This document shows, piece by piece, positions 44,899 to 54,174 of a stretch of 64,000 nucleotides of DNA. The notes below the pieces were generated by a model. The model searched no databases and was not told the DNA's origin. It saw nothing but the letters and a program-made list of their open reading frames with translations. Source of the DNA: an uncultured Spirochaetaceae bacterium (GTDB lineage: Bacteria; Spirochaetota; Spirochaetia; Sphaerochaetales; Sphaerochaetaceae); contig CALXYN010000003.1 in the NCBI GenBank assembly GCA_944392975.1, forward strand, positions 1 to 64,000, written 5' to 3'. Each line of letters starts with the position of its first letter. The stretch's first letter is position 1. The position numbers and the translations under genes were made by a program.

Positions 44899-46686
44899 TC
44901 AGGCGTTTGGCACAACCTCGTAAATATACTCAGTATCTCCAGTTTCTATAAGCTGATAACCTTCTGAAATATAATTCATGATTTCATTGGTCGTGTTTGT
45001 ATCCATATCATAAACAACGTTATGCACAAATTCTCCACCATTTAAAGAGAGGTCTGCTAAAGAAGAGGATACCTGTACATCATAAGACTGCTTGCCTGAT
45101 TTGAACCTTCCACCATTTACAACAACGGCAGCGTCTTCCATTATTCCGCCATCTCCTCCCTCATTACTGTTTCCTACCCATAATGCAGCTTTATCATCTG
45201 TGATAAATGTTCCTCCATTCACGACAGAAGATGCCTTTCCTCGCTCTCCTGCAATGTATATTGCGTAGAAAGAACAGTTGGTCATTTCGCCATTAACCTC
45301 TTTGTTAGAAACTTCTGAATAGACATCATTAACGATGAAAGACCCCAAACCAGCAGAAATTCCTCCTTGGATTCCATAAACTTCTCCACCGTTTATTGTC
45401 ATAAACCCATCACTGACAATCGTATAGAACCAAAGCTTACTATCCCGAGAATTTGAATTGCTGTAAAAATATCCATTATTGATAGTTGCCGTTCCGGATG
45501 AATATACAGCAGCATCTGCAAATGAGCAGTATATCCTTGCATTGTTTATCGTAAGATTGCCTGATTTATAATTATTGACAATTGCATGATCAGATTCACC
45601 ATTTGTCTCAAACGATCCTCCATTTATTATCAAAGTCCCATAGTTATGGAAAATACCAGAAGAATTCTTATCAGTATTAGTAAACCCACCATCCCCAGCT
45701 TCAATGGAATTTGATGCACCATTATTTATTGTTAGTATACCTCCATCTTCGATACGGAAGGGATAAACCAATACAGGATTTGAAGGGTCGTAAGAGATTG
45801 AAGGAATTCCATTAAAAGTAATCGTATGATTGTTAAAATCAAGTGTTACATCTTTTCCAGCTGAAATGGTAATAGGATCTGCCTGCATTGTTTCTGAATT
45901 GGTCATATTATTCATAATCCAGGATTCATCCAATGTAAGATCAACTTCAAGAATGAAATTTGTTTCTTGCTGGCTCTGAATCAGACTGTTGATCGCAGCT
46001 ACATCACTGAGCTTGCTGATTCTATAAGGCTCCTCTTCAGTTCCTGTCATCCCTGCGCCATCAGCTACCGATACATTCTCTCCATTAACAACATAGCCAC
46101 CTTCACCGATTGTCGATTCGAAATACCTTGATGATGGTATGTTTGAAACTGTAATCGTATTTCCACTCTCAGTAACTGTCGGCTTTGTACTATACGTAAT
46201 CTCCCCACTGATACTGATACTTACAGTGCTTGCTGATGATGCATTTGGCATCTCGATACTAAGGGATTCAGCCGAGATTTCATAAGTTTCTATTTTTTCT
46301 TTCCCAGATTCTTCAATGATGGGGTATGTCACAACAACCGGATTGTTTGCGGACGTTGTGAATACAGCTTCATCATAAACATATCCAGTGAACCATATGC
46401 GGGAAACAAGGCTCCTACCACCATCGGAAAGAACCGAGATTGAGCTTGTTGCCAATGAACTGGGCTCTATGCTCTGCTCTACTCGATAACCAACATCACT
46501 GTTTGAAGCCATAAGTCCAAGACGTGCAATCTCTCCAACAGGAATAGATCTTGCGACCTCCGATGCTGTGTACCGTGTTTCCGAGCTGTTATTTCCGTGT
46601 CCTGGGAATGGTACAAAAACGTATTGCGTACATGAAAAGAGCAGCACTATCATCAGCGCAGTAACAACTCCGAATTTCTTCTTCAT
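44899..46686 (-). CDS. Large surface lipoprotein with beta-helix repeats
   Basis: A 595-residue lipoprotein, family not recognised. Signal peptide with lipobox LLFSC (Cys19). Residues 60-220 look like beta-sandwich material; from about 230 there is a right-handed beta-helix pattern of short strands with recurring NGG/NNG turns (GILTINNGAS, GTLIINGGSF, GNLTINNARI, GTATINNGYF, GFMTINGGEV, SVVNGGTF, VVVNGGRF, LSLNGGEF). Such proteins are adhesins or polysaccharide-binding proteins. GGAGG precedes the ATG at 46686. A nine-G tract lies in the promoter spacer, so on/off expression is predicted. It is monocistronic with a very strong terminator. Confidence 0.8.
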   Translation of the reverse strand: MKKKFGVVTALMIVLLFSCTQYVFVPFPGHGNNSSETRYTASEVARSIPVGEIARLGLMASNSDVGYRVEQSIEPSSLATSSISVLSDGGRSLVSRIWFTGYVYDEAVFTTSANNPVVVTYPIIEESGKEKIETYEISAESLSIEMPNASSASTVSISISGEITYSTKPTVTESGNTITVSNIPSSRYFESTIGEGGYVVNGENVSVADGAGMTGTEEEPYRISKLSDVAAINSLIQSQQETNFILEVDLTLDESWIMNNMTNSETMQADPITISAGKDVTLDFNNHTITFNGIPSISYDPSNPVLVYPFRIEDGGILTINNGASNSIEAGDGGFTNTDKNSSGIFHNYGTLIINGGSFETNGESDHAIVNNYKSGNLTINNARIYCSFADAAVYSSGTATINNGYFYSNSNSRDSKLWFYTIVSDGFMTINGGEVYGIQGGISAGLGSFIVNDVYSEVSNKEVNGEMTNCSFYAIYIAGERGKASSVVNGGTFITDDKAALWVGNSNEGGDGGIMEDAAVVVNGGRFKSGKQSYDVQVSSSLADLSLNGGEFVHNVVYDMDTNTTNEIMNYISEGYQLIETGDTEYIYEVVPNA

Positions 46687-46707
46687 TTCATCCTCCAATT
46701 CCTTGTT

Positions 46708-46736
46708 AGCCTACCCCCCCCCGTAATAAAAGTCAA
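46708..46736 (-). promoter_or_regulatory. Promoter with poly-G tract in the -35/-10 spacer
   Basis: Minus strand: -35 TTGACT (46731-46736), then 17 bases made of TTTATTAC and nine G (46714-46722), then -10-like TAGGCT (46708-46713). Nine G give the optimal spacing; slippage to 8 or 10 gives 16 or 18, and larger changes should silence the promoter. The mRNA would start near 46701, with GGAGG and the ATG right behind. It is the only G or C run of this length in the window. Confidence 0.7.
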
Positions 46737-47039
46737 CGAAAATAGCTGTCTGATGCCAATTCCAACCTCATGGATTTGAAATAATGCACACCTGTTTCAA
46801 CGCTCTTCTTTGAATCAGAAGCGCATTCAAATCAGCATCCAGACTTAATAAGGAAGGCTAATTTTCATAAATCAAGCAATTATGATTTCTTTAAATCTCT
46901 GCATTTATGTTAAATAACAAACATATTTCAAATATTATGTTCATTTTATTAACTAGTATATTCTTGCTAGCTGATGATTATCACGTGACTATTTATATTC
47001 ATTTCGCGCGCGAGAAATCAAAACTTAACAATTCTTTTC
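46737..47039. other. Upstream region of the fatty-acid operon
   Basis: No gene is seen. A 10-bp palindrome TCGCGCGCGA (47004-47013), extended to an imperfect 16-bp repeat (47002-47017), stands out as pure alternating CG in AT-rich DNA and may be a regulator site. CACGTG occurs at 46982-46987. Confidence 0.4.
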
Positions 47040-47064
47040 TTGACAAAAATCCAAATTTTGTCAA
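47040..47064 (+). promoter_or_regulatory. Inverted repeat at the fab operon promoter
   Basis: TTGACAAAA (47040-47048) and TTTTGTCAA (47056-47064) form a perfect 9-bp inverted repeat with a 7-base spacer, 36-60 bases upstream of acpP. The left arm is also a consensus -35 TTGACA, though no ideal -10 sits 17 bases further (TTGTAT begins 20 bases on). The AATTTTGTCAAATT string resembles fatty-acid repressor boxes of the FabT type; no fabT or fapR gene is nearby. Confidence 0.55.
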
Positions 47065-47099
47065 ATTGTATTAACAGCATTCGCTAAAGGAGTTCTAAC

Positions 47100-47333
47100 A
47101 TGACAGAACAGGAAATCTTCAAGGCAATTGCAGAGACAGTTGCAGAGAGAACGGACTGCAATGCAGATGATGTGAAGATGGAAAGCACATTCCATGATCT
47201 TGGAATCGATTCACTCGACACAGTCGAGCTTCTCATGGAGCTTGAGGACAAGCTTGGAATCTCAATTGAGCTTGACAAGAAGATCGAGACAGTCGGAGAC
47301 CTTGTTTCCTTCATCCAGAACAAGGAGAACTAA
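47100..47333 (+). CDS. acpP: Acyl carrier protein
   Basis: A 77-residue acidic ACP with the phosphopantetheine site GIDSLDTVELLM (Ser38). It carries the growing acyl chain in type II fatty-acid synthesis. AAAGGAG precedes the ATG. It is the first gene of an eleven-gene operon; fabK starts four bases after its stop. Confidence 0.97.
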   Translation: MTEQEIFKAIAETVAERTDCNADDVKMESTFHDLGIDSLDTVELLMELEDKLGISIELDKKIETVGDLVSFIQNKEN

Positions 47334-47336
47334 TCG

Positions 47337-48281
47337 ATGATTGAGACCCCGATATGCTCAATGCTGGGTATCAAATACCCGGTTTTCCAGGGAGGTATGG
47401 CCTGGATAGCTGATGGTCGTCTTGCTGCAGCCGTCTCCAATGGAGGCGGCCTTGGCATCATTGCTGCAGGCAATGCACCAGCAGATTACGTACGTTCAGA
47501 AATCAGGACAGCCAGATCGCTTACAGACAAGCCATTTGGTGTAAATATCATGCTGATGAGCCCATATGCAGATGAGGTTGCAGCTGTTGCAGCAGAAGAG
47601 AAAGTTGCAGTAGTCACAACTGGTGCAGGCAATCCTTCAAAGTACATGGCAACATGGAAAGAAGCCGGAATAAAGGTGATTCCTGTCGTAGCCTCAGTAG
47701 CCATGGCAAAACTCATGACAAGACTTGGAGCATCTGCCCTGATTGCAGAAGGCGGAGAAAGCGGCGGGCATGTCGGAGAACTCACAACCATGGTCCTTGT
47801 ACCGCTTGTGGTAGACGCAACAGACCTGCCAGTCATTGCAGCAGGTGGTATTGCAGATGGCAGAGGCGTCGCAGCAGCTTTCATGCTCGGAGCAGTAGGC
47901 GTACAGATGGGAACAAGATTCCTTTCAGCCGAAGAATGTTCTATCAGTCCTGTTTACAAAGAGAAAATCATCAAGGCAGGAGATCTCTGCACAATGGTCA
48001 CAGGCAAGAAGCTTGGACACCCTGTGCGTTCTCTGAGGACTGCATTTGCCCGCGATTACGCAAAGGCAGAATTCGGAGGAATGCCGGATGATGAGCTCGA
48101 GGCATTGGGAACAGGAGCCCTGAGAAAGGCTGTCAAAGATGGCGACCTGCAACATGGATGCTTTCTGTCTGGACAGATTGCAGCTATGGTAAACAAAGTA
48201 CAGCCAGCTGCTGATATTGTCAGAGAAGTTATCGAAGGTGCTGAACCAATTCTGAAAGGAGCTACTAAATGGGTAAAATAG
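47337..48281 (+). CDS. fabK: Enoyl-ACP reductase II (FabK)
   Basis: A 314-residue FMN-dependent enoyl-ACP reductase of the NPD/2-nitropropane dioxygenase fold, carrying out the last step of each elongation cycle. Visible are YPVFQGGMAWIADG, GGLGIIAAGN, the catalytic histidine in EGGESGGHVGELTTM, the FMN phosphate loop VIAAGGIADGRG and GAVGVQMGTRF. FabK is not inhibited by triclosan, unlike FabI. The fabD start lies inside its last codons (12-base overlap). Confidence 0.95.
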   Translation: MIETPICSMLGIKYPVFQGGMAWIADGRLAAAVSNGGGLGIIAAGNAPADYVRSEIRTARSLTDKPFGVNIMLMSPYADEVAAVAAEEKVAVVTTGAGNPSKYMATWKEAGIKVIPVVASVAMAKLMTRLGASALIAEGGESGGHVGELTTMVLVPLVVDATDLPVIAAGGIADGRGVAAAFMLGAVGVQMGTRFLSAEECSISPVYKEKIIKAGDLCTMVTGKKLGHPVRSLRTAFARDYAKAEFGGMPDDELEALGTGALRKAVKDGDLQHGCFLSGQIAAMVNKVQPAADIVREVIEGAEPILKGATKWVK

Positions 48282-49186
48282 CATTTGTATTCTCCGGACA
48301 GGGTGCACAGTTTCCTGGAATGGGAAAAGCCTTGTATGAAGCATCAGCAGAAGCAAAAGCAATCTCAGACAAGCTGGATGCAATCCGTCCTGGCACACTT
48401 GAGATGTGCTTCTCCGGATCTGCCGATGACCTTAAGAAAACGGAGAATACCCAGCCCTGCATGTTCCTCACAGAGATTGCAGCAGCCGAAGCCCTTAAAG
48501 CAGCAGGAATAACACCGGATGCTACAGCAGGCTTCTCCCTTGGTGAGATTACAGCATTGGCTTTTTCTGGAATCGTCAGCATTGAAGATGGTTTCAGGAT
48601 TGTCACAAAACGTGCTTCCCTTATGCAGAGTGAAGCAGAAAAACATCCCGCTGTAATGGATGCTGTTCTCAAACTTTCCGATGAGAAAGTAGAGGAAACT
48701 GCAGCACTTTTCGATAAAGTCTATCCGGTAAATTACAACTCTCCAGGTCAGGTCGTAGTATCTGCAGCGGAGGCTTCAATCGGAGAATTTGAGGCAAAGG
48801 TTAAGGAAGAGGGAGGAAGGACAATGAGGCTCAATGTCTCAGGAGGTTTCCACTCTCCTTTCATGCATGAGGCAGCAGTATCCTTTGCAGAGGAACTTAA
48901 TAAATACACATTCGCAGAACCAGAGATGCCAATCTATTCGAATGTGACAGGAAAGAAATACGAAGGAGATATAAAGAATCTCCTTTCAAAGCAGATTGAA
49001 TCACCTGTAAGGTGGGTGTCCATTGTCTCAGAGATGATCAATCAAGGCATCGACACATTCATCGAAATCGGGCCAGGTTCAACACTTACAGGCCTTATAA
49101 AGAGAATCAACAAGGATGTGAGAACATACAACGTATCCGATGCAGAGAGCATTGGACATATTATTTCGGAGGTCAGCAATGGCTGA
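48269..49186 (+). CDS. fabD: Malonyl-CoA:ACP transacylase
   Basis: A 305-residue enzyme loading malonate onto ACP. FSGQGAQFPGMG at the start, the nucleophile serine in GFSLGEITALAF, FHSPFMHEA with the catalytic histidine region and IEIGPGSTLTGL near the end. It overlaps fabK upstream and fabG downstream by a few bases. Confidence 0.96.
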   Translation: MGKIAFVFSGQGAQFPGMGKALYEASAEAKAISDKLDAIRPGTLEMCFSGSADDLKKTENTQPCMFLTEIAAAEALKAAGITPDATAGFSLGEITALAFSGIVSIEDGFRIVTKRASLMQSEAEKHPAVMDAVLKLSDEKVEETAALFDKVYPVNYNSPGQVVVSAAEASIGEFEAKVKEEGGRTMRLNVSGGFHSPFMHEAAVSFAEELNKYTFAEPEMPIYSNVTGKKYEGDIKNLLSKQIESPVRWVSIVSEMINQGIDTFIEIGPGSTLTGLIKRINKDVRTYNVSDAESIGHIISEVSNG

Positions 49187-49910
49187 GGGAAAGACAGCAA
49201 TCGTAACAGGTGGTTCAAGAGGAATCGGCAGAGAGGTATCTCTCCGTCTCGCAGCTCTTGGATATGATATCGCAATTGTATATGTAGGCGATGAAAATGA
49301 AGCAGCAGATACTGTAAGAGACTGCGAAGCAAAAGGCGTGAAGGCAAAAGCATATATCTGCAACGTAGCTTCATTTGAGGAGACAAAGAATACTGTTGCT
49401 GAAATCAGGAAGGATTTTGGCAATATTGAAGCACTTGTAAACAACGCAGGTATTACACGTGACGGTCTTATTGCATTCATGAAGGAAGAGGACTGGGACA
49501 ATGTTCTCAGCGTAAACCTCAAGGGTGCATTCAATATGATCCGCCATACAGCAGCACTCTTCATCAGGAACAAAGGCGGAAGAATCGTGAATATCAGCTC
49601 TGTTTCAGGACTGATGGGCAATGCAGGTCAGGCAAACTACTCTGCTTCAAAAGCAGGAATTGTTGGACTGACAAAGGCAACTGCAAGAGAGCTCGCACCA
49701 AAGGGAATCACATGCAATGCAGTAGCCCCAGGTTTTATCAGAACAGATATGACGAAGAACATCACAGAGGATAACTCCGAACTTCTCAGGACAATTCCAC
49801 TTGGAAGAATGGGAGATGTTTCCGATGTCGCAAGTGCGGTCGTGTTCCTTCTCACCTCACCGTATATCACAGGAGAGGTTCTGAGAGTCGACGGCGGCAT
49901 CGCAATGTAA
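49179..49910 (+). CDS. fabG: 3-oxoacyl-ACP reductase
   Basis: A 243-residue SDR that reduces beta-ketoacyl-ACP with NADPH. TGGSRGIGREVS cofactor loop, NNAGITRDGL, catalytic SSVSGLMGNAGQANYSASK and the NAVAPGFIRTDM segment are all canonical. The ATG at 49179 has GGAGGTCAGCA before it and overlaps the fabD stop by eight bases. Confidence 0.96.
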   Translation: MAEGKTAIVTGGSRGIGREVSLRLAALGYDIAIVYVGDENEAADTVRDCEAKGVKAKAYICNVASFEETKNTVAEIRKDFGNIEALVNNAGITRDGLIAFMKEEDWDNVLSVNLKGAFNMIRHTAALFIRNKGGRIVNISSVSGLMGNAGQANYSASKAGIVGLTKATARELAPKGITCNAVAPGFIRTDMTKNITEDNSELLRTIPLGRMGDVSDVASAVVFLLTSPYITGEVLRVDGGIAM

Positions 49911-49921
49911 GGAGAAAAGAA

Positions 49922-51160
49922 ATGAGCGAATACAGAAGGGTCGTAGTCACAGGACTAGGAGCAATTACACCAATCGGAAACAGCGTTGATGCGGCATGGG
50001 ACAGCATGATAAACGGACGCTGCGGAATCGGAGAAATCACATACTTTGACACAACAGACTACAAAGCAAAGCTAGATGCAGAGGTTAAGGATTTCAATGC
50101 ACGCGACTGGATGGAGAAATCTGACATGCTCAGGTCCGACAGGTTCGCTCAGTTCGCAATTGCATCCAGCGTACAGGCTGTTGAGGAAAGCGGCATCATC
50201 GGGACACTTGATCCAGAGAGAATCGCAGTCTATTTCGGCAGTGGTATTGGTGGTATCCAGACATTCACGACAGAGCATAACAAGCTTCTGCAGAGAGGCC
50301 CCGGACGCGTCTCTCCATTCTTTGTACCAATGATGATTGCCAACATGGCAGCCGGTATGATAGCAATCCGCTTCAACTGTCAGAATGCAGCTCTTCCTGC
50401 AGTAACAGCATGTGCATCCGGTTCAAATGCAATCGGAGAGGCTTTGAGAGTCATCAGACATGGCTATGCAGATGCCGTGATCACAGGCGGTACAGAAGCT
50501 GCAATTACAGAGCCTGGTGTTGCTGGATTCATCAATATGCAGGCACTTTCCACAGCTACAGATCCAAATGCAGCATCCCTTCCTTTTGACAGGAGAAGAG
50601 CCGGATTTGTCATTGGAGAGGGTTCTGCAACTCTTGTACTTGAAGAATATGAGCACGCAGTAAAGAGAGGGGCAAAGATCTACGGTGAGGTTGTAGGCTA
50701 TGGTTCAACATGTGACGCTTACCACATAACAGCACCTCGTCCGGATGCCGACGGTGGCAGAAGAGCAATGATTGAAGCAATGAAGGAAGGCGGATATAAA
50801 GCAGGAGAAAGCGTTTACATCAACGCTCACGGAACTGGAACCCCGCTTAACGACAAAGGTGAGACAATTGCCATCAAGGGAGCTCTTGGAGAAGAGGATG
50901 CAAGAAAAGCGGTTATCAGCTCAACAAAGTCAATGACAGGACATATGCTTGGTGCTGCTGGTGCCATTGAAGCAATTGCATGTCTTAAAGCTCTTGAGAC
51001 AGGAATTATTCCTCCTACAATCAATCTTCTTGAACCAGATCCTGAATGCGACCTTGATTATGTTCCTAATACAGCACGCGAGAAGAAGATTGATATCGCT
51101 CTCTCGAACTCCCTCGGATTCGGCGGACACAACGCTTGTCTTGCTTTCAGGAGGGTTTGA
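49922..51160 (+). CDS. fabF: 3-oxoacyl-ACP synthase II
   Basis: A 412-residue condensing enzyme of elongation. Catalytic Cys in VTACASGSNAIGEAL, the histidines in NAHGTGTPLNDKGE and TGHMLGAAGAIEAI, and the GFGGHNACLAF ending. No fabH (synthase III) is present in the operon, so chain initiation must rely on a fabH elsewhere or on decarboxylation by FabF. GGAGAAAAGA precedes the ATG. Confidence 0.96.
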   Translation: MSEYRRVVVTGLGAITPIGNSVDAAWDSMINGRCGIGEITYFDTTDYKAKLDAEVKDFNARDWMEKSDMLRSDRFAQFAIASSVQAVEESGIIGTLDPERIAVYFGSGIGGIQTFTTEHNKLLQRGPGRVSPFFVPMMIANMAAGMIAIRFNCQNAALPAVTACASGSNAIGEALRVIRHGYADAVITGGTEAAITEPGVAGFINMQALSTATDPNAASLPFDRRRAGFVIGEGSATLVLEEYEHAVKRGAKIYGEVVGYGSTCDAYHITAPRPDADGGRRAMIEAMKEGGYKAGESVYINAHGTGTPLNDKGETIAIKGALGEEDARKAVISSTKSMTGHMLGAAGAIEAIACLKALETGIIPPTINLLEPDPECDLDYVPNTAREKKIDIALSNSLGFGGHNACLAFRRV

Positions 51161-51588
51161 TGAAAGAAGAAGCTATCAGAAAATATGCAAGCCTGATGAG
51201 AGAACTCGATCTCTCAGGGCTTGAAGTAAAGGAAGATGGTTACGAGCTCCGCCTTGAACGCGGAGGAAAGGCCATACTTCCCCACAGCGAAACATATATC
51301 GTACAGGATGAGAAACCAGCTCCAGATGCTGCAGTAAAATCGGCGGAAGGAAATATAATTACATCTCCGATGGTCGGTGTCTTCTACTCTGCTCCTGCAG
51401 AGAATGCAGAGCCATTCGTAAAAGTCGGAAGCCACGTAAAAAAGGGTGACACCCTCTGCCTCATTGAAGCTATGAAACTCATGAATGAAATCCAGGCTGA
51501 GGAGAGTGGAACAATTCTTGAAGTCTATGCAGAGAATGGAAAGATTGTTGAGTATGGCGCACCGCTTTTCAGAATCGGGAGGGCATAA
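51160..51588 (+). CDS. accB: Biotin carboxyl carrier protein of acetyl-CoA carboxylase
   Basis: A 142-residue BCCP. Amino-terminal part with charged helix, an Ala/Pro linker, then the biotinyl domain with ITSPMVGVFYSAP and the biotinylation motif EAMKLMNEI (Lys106). The ATG at 51160 overlaps the fabF stop (TGATG), with AGGAGGG inside the fabF end. Confidence 0.96.
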   Translation: MKEEAIRKYASLMRELDLSGLEVKEDGYELRLERGGKAILPHSETYIVQDEKPAPDAAVKSAEGNIITSPMVGVFYSAPAENAEPFVKVGSHVKKGDTLCLIEAMKLMNEIQAEESGTILEVYAENGKIVEYGAPLFRIGRA

Positions 51589-52028
51589 TGGATAGAGAAG
51601 GCATCATGAAAATACTTCCTCACAGAAACAGCATGCTGCTTCTGGATGAAGTGGAGAAAGATGGAGAATACGCACATGGAAAGTATACAGTCAAGGGAAG
51701 TGAATTCTTTATTGACGGGCACTTTCCTTCCGCTCCTATCGTTCCAGGAGTAATCCTCTGCGAAATCATGGCACAGTCTGCCTGCATTCTCCTCGATGGA
51801 ACAATCGGCAGCGATAAGCTTCCTGTGTACGCAGGACTGGATAAAGTACGATTCAAAGCACCAGTCCGTCCAGGAGACACATTTGAGACAAAGTGCAGAA
51901 TCACGCGGTCAATGGGACCTTTCTATTTCGGAGAGGGAGAAGGATATGTTGACGGCAAGCTTTGCATCTCCGCTTCATTCTCTTTCTGCATCACCGACAA
52001 GGAGAGCGTATGTTCTCCAAAATCCTGA
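51588..52028 (+). CDS. fabZ: 3-hydroxyacyl-ACP dehydratase
   Basis: A 146-residue hot-dog-fold dehydratase: LPHRNSMLLLDEV, then GHFPSAPIVPGVILCEIMAQ with the catalytic His and Glu. It starts on the last base of the accB stop (TAATGG) and its end overlaps accC by 19 bases. Confidence 0.96.
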   Translation: MDREGIMKILPHRNSMLLLDEVEKDGEYAHGKYTVKGSEFFIDGHFPSAPIVPGVILCEIMAQSACILLDGTIGSDKLPVYAGLDKVRFKAPVRPGDTFETKCRITRSMGPFYFGEGEGYVDGKLCISASFSFCITDKESVCSPKS

Positions 52029-53317
52029 TTGCAAACAGAGGGGAAATAGCTGTAAGGGTAATCAGAGCCTGCAAAGAAATGGGAATCAAGACTGTTGCAG
52101 TTTTCTCTGAAGCAGACAGAGATACCCTTCCTACAGCTCTTGCGGACGAGAGTATCTGCATTGGCCGTGCAAGTGCTGCCGATAGCTATCTCAATATGGA
52201 GAGAATCATCAGTGCGGCATTGGCAACAAAAGCAAATGCAATACACCCAGGCTATGGTTTTCTCTCAGAAAATGCTGAGTTTGCAACACTCTGCAGGAAA
52301 AACGGTATTGCTTTTATTGGACCCTCTGCAGAAGAGATGGAGAGACTCAGCGACAAATCCCGTATCAAGAAAGCAGCTTCTGAAGCTGGACTGAGCACTA
52401 TACCAGGAACAGATGTTCTCGAAAGTGTTGAAGATGCCCTCGAAGCTGCATCCAAAATTGGCTACCCTGTCATGCTAAAAGCACGTTCAGGTGGCGGCGG
52501 AAGAGGAATAAGGCCAGCATATTCTGCAGAAGAACTGAAAGAGGTCTACCCTCTTGCCACGGCAGAAAGCCTTGCCGCTTTTGGTGATGGTGGAGTCTAT
52601 CTTGAGAAATGCATTACTCCGGCCCGCCATATTGAGGTACAGGTACTTGCAGATGAGCATGGCAATGCCGTAGCTCTCGGGGAAAGAGACTGTTCAATCC
52701 AGCGACATCATCAGAAACTTCTAGAAGAATCACCTTCTCCTGCTGTCTCTCCGGAGATGAGAGAAGAACTGATGGACAAAGTTGAGAAGGCAATAAAAGT
52801 AATTGGATACACAGGTGCTGGTACACTCGAATTTCTGATGGATAAAGATGGCAATTTCTGGTTCATGGAGATGAATGTAAGACTTCAGGTCGAACATGGT
52901 GTAACAGAGATTCTCACTGGTGTAGACCTTGTGAAATGGCAGATAAGAATAGCGGCCGGTGTTCCAATTCCATTCACAAGAAAAATTGTCCGTCTTCGCG
53001 GTTCTGCCATAGAATGCAGGATTAACGCTCTCACACCGGGTGTCATCAAATCGCTGCATATTCCAGGAGGACCGTTTGTAAGATTTGATACATATCTCGA
53101 ACCTGGCACAATGGTTCCACCTTATTATGATTCACTTATAGGAAAGCTTATGGTCTTTACCGGAACAAGAGAAGAAGCAATCAGAAAGATGAAGGCTTAT
53201 CTTTGCGAACTTCTGATCGATGGCGTGAAGACGAATATCGAGGAAGAACTCAAAATCATAAGCAACCCCGTATTTGAATCCGGAAACTATGACACCAGCT
53301 TCATGGAAGGAAAATAA
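52010..53317 (+). CDS. accC: Biotin carboxylase of acetyl-CoA carboxylase
   Basis: A 435-residue ATP-grasp enzyme that carboxylates biotin. FSKILIANRGEIAVRVIRAC at the start, HPGYGFLSEN, KARSGGGGRGIR (ATP loop), ERDCSIQRHHQKL and the catalytic EMNVRLQVEHGVTE; the last is NPRIQVEH in many homologues, here NVRLQVEH. AAGGAG precedes the ATG at 52010. Confidence 0.95.
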   Translation: MFSKILIANRGEIAVRVIRACKEMGIKTVAVFSEADRDTLPTALADESICIGRASAADSYLNMERIISAALATKANAIHPGYGFLSENAEFATLCRKNGIAFIGPSAEEMERLSDKSRIKKAASEAGLSTIPGTDVLESVEDALEAASKIGYPVMLKARSGGGGRGIRPAYSAEELKEVYPLATAESLAAFGDGGVYLEKCITPARHIEVQVLADEHGNAVALGERDCSIQRHHQKLLEESPSPAVSPEMREELMDKVEKAIKVIGYTGAGTLEFLMDKDGNFWFMEMNVRLQVEHGVTEILTGVDLVKWQIRIAAGVPIPFTRKIVRLRGSAIECRINALTPGVIKSLHIPGGPFVRFDTYLEPGTMVPPYYDSLIGKLMVFTGTREEAIRKMKAYLCELLIDGVKTNIEEELKIISNPVFESGNYDTSFMEGK

Positions 53318-54174
53318 TGGGTATTCTGAAATTCCTTTATAAACCACAGAATGAACTGGAGAAGGACGGCAGAAATGCTGAACCTTCTGTTGGAGAAAAA
53401 GAATATACATGTCCGAACTGCCATAGAACTCTGGTTGAAAGCACGCTGGAGAATGACAGCTGGGTATGTACCTGTGGTTATCATTTCCGCATTGGAGCGC
53501 GAAAGAGATTGCAGATGATGACTGATTCAGATTCCTTCGGGGAACTCTTTTCATCGGTTGTCACGGATGATCCTCTTTCGTTTCCAGGCTATCAGCAGAA
53601 ACTTAGCAAAGCAAGAAACGCAAGTGGAGAAAGCGAGTCTGTCATTACCGGAACCGCAACAATCGATGGCTGCCGGGTTGCAGTCTTTGCGATGTCTCCG
53701 GATTTCATGATGGGATCGATGGGGACTGCCACAGGTGAAAGAATAACAAGACTCTTTGAATATGCTACAGAACATTCACTTCCAGTTGTCGGATGGACAG
53801 TTTCAGGAGGTGCCAGAATGCAGGAAGGACTGTTGTCATTAATGCAGATGGCAAAGACAAGCGGAGCTGTACTTCGCCATTCCCAGGAAGGGCTTCTGTA
53901 CATCACAGTTCTGACAGATCCCACAACAGGAGGAGTCACTGCTTCTTTTGCAATGGAAGGTGACATCATCATGGCAGAGCCTGGTGCAACAGTAGGTTTT
54001 GCAGGAAGAAGAGTTGTCGAGCAGACAACGATGGAATCTCTTCCAAGAGATTTCCAGACTTCCGAATTCATACTTGAGCATGGATTTGCGGACCTGATTG
54101 TACCTCGTAAGGATGAAAAGAAGATAATCGCAGACTTACTGCACATGCATGGAGGAAATCATGACAGCATATGA
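53317..54174 (+). CDS. accD: Acetyl-CoA carboxylase carboxyltransferase beta subunit
   Basis: A 285-residue subunit with the four-cysteine zinc ribbon (CPNCHRTL and CTCGYHF, residues 29-53), followed by a crotonase-like domain ([40 protein letters not shown]). It starts within the accC stop (TAATGG) and overlaps accA by 14 bases. Confidence 0.96.
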   Translation: MGILKFLYKPQNELEKDGRNAEPSVGEKEYTCPNCHRTLVESTLENDSWVCTCGYHFRIGARKRLQMMTDSDSFGELFSSVVTDDPLSFPGYQQKLSKARNASGESESVITGTATIDGCRVAVFAMSPDFMMGSMGTATGERITRLFEYATEHSLPVVGWTVSGGARMQEGLLSLMQMAKTSGAVLRHSQEGLLYITVLTDPTTGGVTASFAMEGDIIMAEPGATVGFAGRRVVEQTTMESLPRDFQTSEFILEHGFADLIVPRKDEKKIIADLLHMHGGNHDSI

